A program made the position numbers and the translations under genes. Positions 62,312 through 64,000 of a stretch of 64,000 bases of DNA are shown piece by piece. The notes under the pieces are model-generated. The model made no database searches, was not told where the DNA came from, and worked only from the letters and a program-made list of their open reading frames with translations. How positions within the stretch are numbered: position 1 is the stretch's first letter; every line of letters begins with the position of its first letter. Source of the DNA: Vibrio sp. VB16 (GTDB lineage Bacteria > Pseudomonadota > Gammaproteobacteria > Enterobacterales > Vibrionaceae); NCBI RefSeq assembly GCF_015594925.2, contig NZ_CP087590.1:186001-250000 (forward strand). The letters are read 5' to 3'.

Positions 62312-62451
62312 CGAAAATTTCCTGATTGGTTGAGGTCGTCTAGTTACGAATCCGAGTACATTAAGGCGAGAGCTTAGCACAAGGCATTTAGCTATGACCT
62401 CAAAATTTATTTTCTGTCTCACTCAAGACCTTTAAATGGAGCAAGATCAAC

Positions 62452-63513
62452 ATGGGAGAATCATTGATAATAGGTATTGATATTGGTCGCTTTCACCTAA
62501 AAGCTATTGTGCTGAGCGCAAGTAGCGAACGGTATATTCTAAAGTCTTATCAACAAATCATCACGTCCACTGCGCTATTTTCTGAAACTAATCTGTTTAA
62601 TCATCAAGAAATTGTAAAAAAACTCCAAGTTTTAAAACAGAAGTTACCTAGATTCCCTTCAAATGTCGCCGTTTTTATACCTGATAACGAGGTATTTCAT
62701 AGCATTATCAATATTGATTCGAAATTAATAGCGGCTGAAATTCAGTTCGCGGTTGAACAAGCGTTATCTATAGAATTCACAATACCTATACAAGATCTTA
62801 ACATTGATTTTGTGAAAATTGATGGTAAAAACGGAATAAATTCATCGACGATAGAAATGGCGGTTTATGCGACCTCTCGTGAAGGCGTAGAAATTCGAAT
62901 AAATGCACTACACCAGGCCGGCTTCAAACCTGTATTCATAAGCAGTGAAGGTCAATGTTTATCCGCGTTACTGTACTTAATAGAAAAACGAGCCACTGCT
63001 GAACGATTAAGTGAAGCAGAACCAAAGACACTAATTGAGGCAAAAAAAATTCGACATGGTTTGCTCCATATCGAAGAAGAGATCACAACCATGTGCTGTT
63101 TGAATCAAGACAACTTCACTCATATTAAATCATTGCCGTTTGGGCTATCGACTATGAAGGTGTTAGGTGGTGAGCAATTCTTTGAACAATTGAGTCAGGG
63201 CCTATCTTGTGAACTGGAATCGATGCTTATTTCTGGGCTGGTCTTTGATGAGTTCAAGTTTTGGTTGAATGCTGAAGCAGATGACTCAGTTTATCCTTGT
63301 TTTCAAATCGTCCAACGCTTCAATAATGTGAGGAACCGCAATTACCCCAACCAACAAAATCAGTTTGAGACACTAATCATTGAAATAGAGTTGCTAAAGC
63401 TGACAGACCTCGTTGATTCAGAAAAAGATGTTACAGAGCTTAATGGTTATGCAAAGGCAATTGGAATCGCGGTTGGCTACGATATCTGGAATAAGGGCCA
63501 ATGCGATGCATAG
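62452..63513 (+). CDS. pilM: type IV pilus assembly protein PilM
   Basis: 353 residues, actin-like (FtsA/PilM) ATPase fold. IIGIDIGRFHLKAIVLS is the first phosphate loop; later VYATSREGVEIRINALHQAGFKPVFISSEGQCLSALLYL and the C-terminal GYAKAIGIAVGYDIW are typical, the last being the second Gly-rich strand. It binds the cytoplasmic tail of PilN on the inner membrane and links PilNOPQ to the motor. ATG 62452 follows an AGCAAG-type site. The next gene overlaps it by 8 nt, as in pilMNOPQ operons. Here it seems to be the mannose-sensitive or ChiRP/PilA type pilus operon next to mrcA. Confidence 0.92.
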   Translation: MGESLIIGIDIGRFHLKAIVLSASSERYILKSYQQIITSTALFSETNLFNHQEIVKKLQVLKQKLPRFPSNVAVFIPDNEVFHSIINIDSKLIAAEIQFAVEQALSIEFTIPIQDLNIDFVKIDGKNGINSSTIEMAVYATSREGVEIRINALHQAGFKPVFISSEGQCLSALLYLIEKRATAERLSEAEPKTLIEAKKIRHGLLHIEEEITTMCCLNQDNFTHIKSLPFGLSTMKVLGGEQFFEQLSQGLSCELESMLISGLVFDEFKFWLNAEADDSVYPCFQIVQRFNNVRNRNYPNQQNQFETLIIEIELLKLTDLVDSEKDVTELNGYAKAIGIAVGYDIWNKGQCDA

Positions 63514-64000
63514 AATCAATTTTTTCCCGTGGCGCGAAGAAGAGAAGAGACAGAGTAAACGACGTTTCTTGCGGTTGATGGTTGTGGTTGCTGTTGTCAC
63601 GGTCTTTTCACCGTTTTTCATTAATCGTTACTTCCAATCTAAGGTAACAGAAATTCAAACGTCATTGGCTGAACTCAACGCCCTTCAACAAGCGTTAAAT
63701 CAACGTTTGACTCAGTTAGTTTCCTTAGAGGCACAGCGACAAAAAACAAGTGAAAACCTCAGTCATATTTTAGAAATACAAGAGAGTAGGTATCTTACTG
63801 CCCTTGCTTTACAACAACTACCACCGCTTATTCCTGATGCTCTTTTTTTAGAAGAGTTAGGTATTCAACGTGACGATATAATTTTGAAAGGAGTCACAAA
63901 TGAAGTGAATCTGGTAAACGTATTTGCAGAGGCATTGAAAAGCAGTTCAGCTGTCTTTGAGTTTGAAGTTAACTCCATTACAGCAAAGAACCAAAACCCT
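63506..64000 (+). CDS. pilN: type IV pilus assembly protein PilN (3' end outside window)
   Basis: The frame is open from ATG 63506 to the last base (165 codons). MHRINFFPWREEEKRQ is the hallmark PilN start (INxxPWR), the cytoplasmic segment that docks into PilM. One membrane helix follows (about 25-45, LMVVVAVVTVFSPFFI), then a periplasmic coiled coil (VTEIQTSLAELNALQQALNQRL) and the start of the ferredoxin-like domain (LPPLIPDALFLEELGIQRDDIILKGVT). It overlaps pilM by 8 nt. The rest of the operon (pilO, P, Q) is expected to the right. Confidence 0.93.
   Translation, partial: MHRINFFPWREEEKRQSKRRFLRLMVVVAVVTVFSPFFINRYFQSKVTEIQTSLAELNALQQALNQRLTQLVSLEAQRQKTSENLSHILEIQESRYLTALALQQLPPLIPDALFLEELGIQRDDIILKGVTNEVNLVNVFAEALKSSSAVFEFEVNSITAKNQNP

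Overview
The window comes from the large chromosome of a marine gamma-proteobacterium, almost certainly Vibrionaceae. The right part carries blocks typical of Vibrio chromosome 1: envC-gpmI, rhodanese-secB-gpsA-cysE, and the peroxiredoxin/glutaredoxin gene-oxyR-mrcA-pilMN. The middle is an O-antigen locus that ends at a remnant of rjg, the usual right border of Vibrio O/K-antigen loci. Names rest on motifs and gene order read by eye; no database search was run.

Layout. (1) 1-7.1 kb, + strand: the distal half of a nonulosonic (pseudaminic-type) acid operon. It holds an aldo/keto reductase, an SDR, PseG, a PseH-like acyltransferase fused to an FkbH-type HAD enzyme, a VOC-acyl carrier protein fusion, and PseI. 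The fusions suggest that an unusual acyl group, possibly glyceryl-derived, is placed on the sugar. (2) 7.3-12.7 kb, - strand: an LPS-finishing operon of LpxM-like acyltransferase, WaaL-like ligase, AAC(3)-like acetyltransferase, DUF4910 aminopeptidase-like protein and a sialyltransferase-like glycosyltransferase. (3) 13.0-15.1 kb: remnants of IS3-, IS110- and IS21-family elements, followed by about 0.85 kb of leader ending in an ops (RfaH) element. (4) 16-42 kb, + strand: an AT-rich Wzx/Wzy O-antigen operon. It starts with wzz and carries a WbpB/A/D/E/I module (UDP-ManNAc3NAcA), five glycosyltransferases, two flippases, one Wzy-like polymerase, a one-piece sugar amidotransferase, a PglC/PglD/PglE/WbpM module (UDP-di-N-acetylbacillosamine), and ugd. 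(5) 42.3-48 kb: truncated rjg, a RelB/RelE-type toxin-antitoxin pair, a TetR regulator, a DHH phosphoesterase, a UDP-glucuronate epimerase, manB and REP-like repeats. (6) 48.3-64 kb: core genes for cell-wall hydrolase control, glycolysis, protein export, glycerolipid and cysteine synthesis, peroxide defence under a recognisable OxyR operator, PBP1A, and the start of the type IV pilus pilMN operon.

A recurrent theme is a family of small palindromes (CCCCAC-GAAA-GTGGGG and TTCCCGT-TTTC-ACGGGAA types). Some are nested in about 140-160 bp elements with 15-bp inverted ends, and two of these elements appear to have inserted into the loop of another palindrome.
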